The translations under genes were made by a program, and so were the position numbers. This document shows, in pieces, positions 62,105-64,000 of a stretch of DNA of 64,000 nt. The DNA comes from Flavobacterium aciduliphilum (GTDB lineage: Bacteria > Bacteroidota > Bacteroidia > Flavobacteriales > Flavobacteriaceae): contig NZ_QLSZ01000004.1 of the NCBI RefSeq assembly GCF_003268855.1, forward strand, positions 1 to 64,000, given 5' to 3'. The notes under the pieces were generated by a model. That model did not search any database. It saw only the letters and a program-made list of their open reading frames with translations, and was not told the DNA's origin. Each line of letters opens with the position of its first letter. The stretch's first letter is position 1.

Positions 62105-64000
62105 GATTATTAATCTGTTCTGTTAATGGATTTTCATCCTCGTCTTTAATAAATTGTGTTCTTTCAGAAATCCTACCAAAAATGTAGTACAATCCTGGAA
62201 TAATCAACACACCACAAACGGTACCTACAAGCATTCCTCCAGCTGCTGCTGAGCCTAAAGTTCGATTTCCAATTTTACCTGGATCAGATGCTAATGCTAA
62301 GGGTATCAATCCTGCAATAAAAGCAAAAGAAGTCATTAAAATAGGTCTAAAACGTACTGCCGCTCCTTGCATTGCAGCATTAAGCACGGACGCTCCTTGA
62401 CTGTGCTTTTGGGCAGCAAACTCAACTATTAATACGGCATTTTTACCCAGCAATCCGATAAGCATTACAAAGGCAACTTGAGCATAAATATTGTTCGCCA
62501 AGCCAAATAATTTTAAAAATAAAAATGCTCCAAAAATACCGGCTGGTAAGGATAAAATAACTACTAATGGTAAAATAAAACTTTCATATTGTGCCGCAAG
62601 AACCAAATAAACAAATCCTAGACAGATCAAGAAAATATAGATGGCTTCATTCCCTCTTGCAACCTCATCGGCAGAAATACCTGCCCAATCGATCCCAAAT
62701 CCTCTTGGCAAAGTCTTCTCTGCTACTTCTTTAACCACTTCAATGGCAGTACCACTACTATAACCAATAGCAGGTGCACCACTAATCTCTGCGGCATTGT
62801 ACATATTATGCCGAGTGATTTCTGATAAACCATAAACTTTTCTCATCTTCATAAAAGAAGAAAAGGGTACCATTTCATCTTTGTCATTTTTCACATACAA
62901 TTTCAAAATATCTTCAGGAAGTGCTCTGTATTGCGGTGATGCTTGAACAATCACTTTGTATTGACGGTCGTATTTGATGAAATTGGTCTCGTAATTACTT
63001 CCTATCAAGGTCGACAGAGTGTTCATTGCATTCTCAATGGAAACCCCTTTTTGTTGTGCAATATCATTATCTATATCCAACATGTATTGAGGGAAACTAG
63101 CACTATAGAAAGTAAATACCGAAGTTAATTCTGGACGTTTTTTCAATTCGCGAACAAAATCTTTACTCACCGTTTCCATTTTCTTATAATCTCCTGAACC
63201 TGTCTTGTCTAAAAGACGTACTTCAAATCCTCCCGCAGCACCGTATCCAGGAACGGCTGGTGGCTGAAAATACTCAATCGTAGCACCTGATATGTTTTTA
63301 GATTCTTCCTCAAGTTTTTTAATAATTTCCTCAACATTTTCATGACGCTCTTCCCAACTTTTTAGATTAATCAAACAGGTTCCTGTGTTAGACCCTGTTC
63401 CTTCAGCTAATATTTCATATCCTGCAAGAGCCGAAACCGTTTTTACACCATCTATTTTTTCGGCAATTTTTTGAAGTTTCTCAGCAATTTGATTGGTTCT
63501 TTCTAACGAAGATCCGGGAGGCGTTTGAATAATGGCATAAAACATCCCTTGATCCTCACTTGGAATAAATCCTGATGGAAGGCTGTTATTGATAAAAAAT
63601 ATTCCCGTACAGAATAATAGCAATATTCCTAACGATACCGACCTTCTATTGATAAATAATGACAGTATCTTTTGATATTTAGAGGATAAAATATTAAACT
63701 TATTATTAAATCCATCTAAAAATCTAATTACTAAGTTTTTAGGTCTAGCAACACCATGTGTGTTTTTTAACATCAAAGCACACAGTGCGGGAGTCAAAGT
63801 CAAAGCTACAATACCAGAAAGGATAATTGAAGTTGCCATTGTAATAGAGAACTGACGATAAAAAATACCAACAGGTCCAGACATGAAAGCAACAGGAATA
63901 AATACGGCAGCCATTAAGAAGGTAATGGCTATAATTGCCCCACCTATCTCTGTCATGGCTTTTTTAGTGGCTTTCCTAGCCGAGAGATGTTCTTCCTCCA
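62097..64000 (-). CDS. RND efflux pump (HAE1/AcrB type), 5' part outside window
   Basis: About 634 codons of an RND pump are visible, open to the right window edge, so the start is missing. The visible part begins EEEHLSARKATKKAM, matching the AcrB loop after TM4, and continues through TM5-TM12. Signatures include PALCALMLK, the periplasmic PN2/PC domains, GLLGKNAVLIVEF and RFRPILMTSFAF (TM11-12). It follows the HAE1 drug-exporter pattern and lacks the extra helices seen in the other RND pump here. The adaptor gene would be upstream, outside the window. Confidence 0.93.
   Translation of the reverse strand, partial: EEEHLSARKATKKAMTEIGGAIIAITFLMAAVFIPVAFMSGPVGIFYRQFSITMATSIILSGIVALTLTPALCALMLKNTHGVARPKNLVIRFLDGFNNKFNILSSKYQKILSLFINRRSVSLGILLLFCTGIFFINNSLPSGFIPSEDQGMFYAIIQTPPGSSLERTNQIAEKLQKIAEKIDGVKTVSALAGYEILAEGTGSNTGTCLINLKSWEERHENVEEIIKKLEEESKNISGATIEYFQPPAVPGYGAAGGFEVRLLDKTGSGDYKKMETVSKDFVRELKKRPELTSVFTFYSASFPQYMLDIDNDIAQQKGVSIENAMNTLSTLIGSNYETNFIKYDRQYKVIVQASPQYRALPEDILKLYVKNDKDEMVPFSSFMKMRKVYGLSEITRHNMYNAAEISGAPAIGYSSGTAIEVVKEVAEKTLPRGFGIDWAGISADEVARGNEAIYIFLICLGFVYLVLAAQYESFILPLVVILSLPAGIFGAFLFLKLFGLANNIYAQVAFVMLIGLLGKNAVLIVEFAAQKHSQGASVLNAAMQGAAVRFRPILMTSFAFIAGLIPLALASDPGKIGNRTLGSAAAGGMLVGTVCGVLIIPGLYYIFGRISERTQFIKDEDENPLTEQINNHE

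Overview
The window looks like a chromosomal segment of a Flavobacterium-type bacterium (Bacteroidota, Flavobacteriaceae). The evidence is AT-rich DNA, upstream elements fitting the Bacteroidota sigma-factor consensus TTTG-N19-TAnnTTTG (nuoA and tetR are near-perfect), a complete nuoA-N operon with separate nuoC and nuoD and a short NuoG, a giant secreted protein of repeated beta-domains, and several families typical of the phylum (DUF3109, DUF423, PorT-like barrels, a SprA-like barrel).

Layout. 1-4844 (-): the N-terminal ~1,614 residues of a giant repetitive surface protein whose end lies outside the window. 5005-6695 (-): a umuC-umuD translesion cassette. 6809-19843 (-): the 14-gene complex I operon nuoA-N, read from an upstream promoter carrying an inverted repeat. 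20050-22245 (-): cold-shock protein and aspS. 22433-23428 (+): a TlpA-like thioredoxin. 23492-30163 (-): a tetR-tolC-MFP-RND efflux operon with a candidate TetR operator over its promoter. 30433-31756 (+): polyprenyl diphosphate synthase and a small conserved protein. 32415-36507 (+): sucA-sucB of the TCA cycle. 36592-44696: a mixed set (MFS exporter, aspartic protease, TatD nuclease, acyltransferase, asparaginase, tRNA-Ser, PorT-like barrel, DUF3109, MarC). 44716-49626 (-): S41 protease, a transglutaminase-like gene broken by an in-frame stop, dCMP deaminase, HupE/UreJ-like protein, fructose-1,6-bisphosphatase. 49753-55866 (+): M48 protease, GNAT, aspartate kinase and a 1,133-residue SprA-like outer-membrane protein. 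55930-58026 (-): PEP carboxykinase and a DUF423 protein. 58149-60630 (+): DUF3108 protein, small membrane protein, saccharopine dehydrogenase-like enzyme. 60671-64000 (-): a second RND efflux system, its pump gene cut by the window edge.

How the genes fit together. Much of the window is central energy metabolism: complex I, 2-oxoglutarate dehydrogenase E1/E2, the two gluconeogenic control enzymes (Fbp and PckA) and a prenyl synthase probably serving menaquinone. The rest is envelope biology: two tripartite efflux systems, three smaller barrel or secreted proteins, and two very large envelope proteins. No IS element, prophage, CRISPR array or rRNA was seen. No gene-free stretch exceeds 300 bases: the longest are 30164-30432 and 20251-20463, which hold promoters and a terminator. 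I did not find a convincing new multi-gene system. The strongest leads are the giant repeat protein, the SprA-like barrel, the broken transglutaminase gene, three palindromes lying on promoters, and unusual word-like spacers inside operons.
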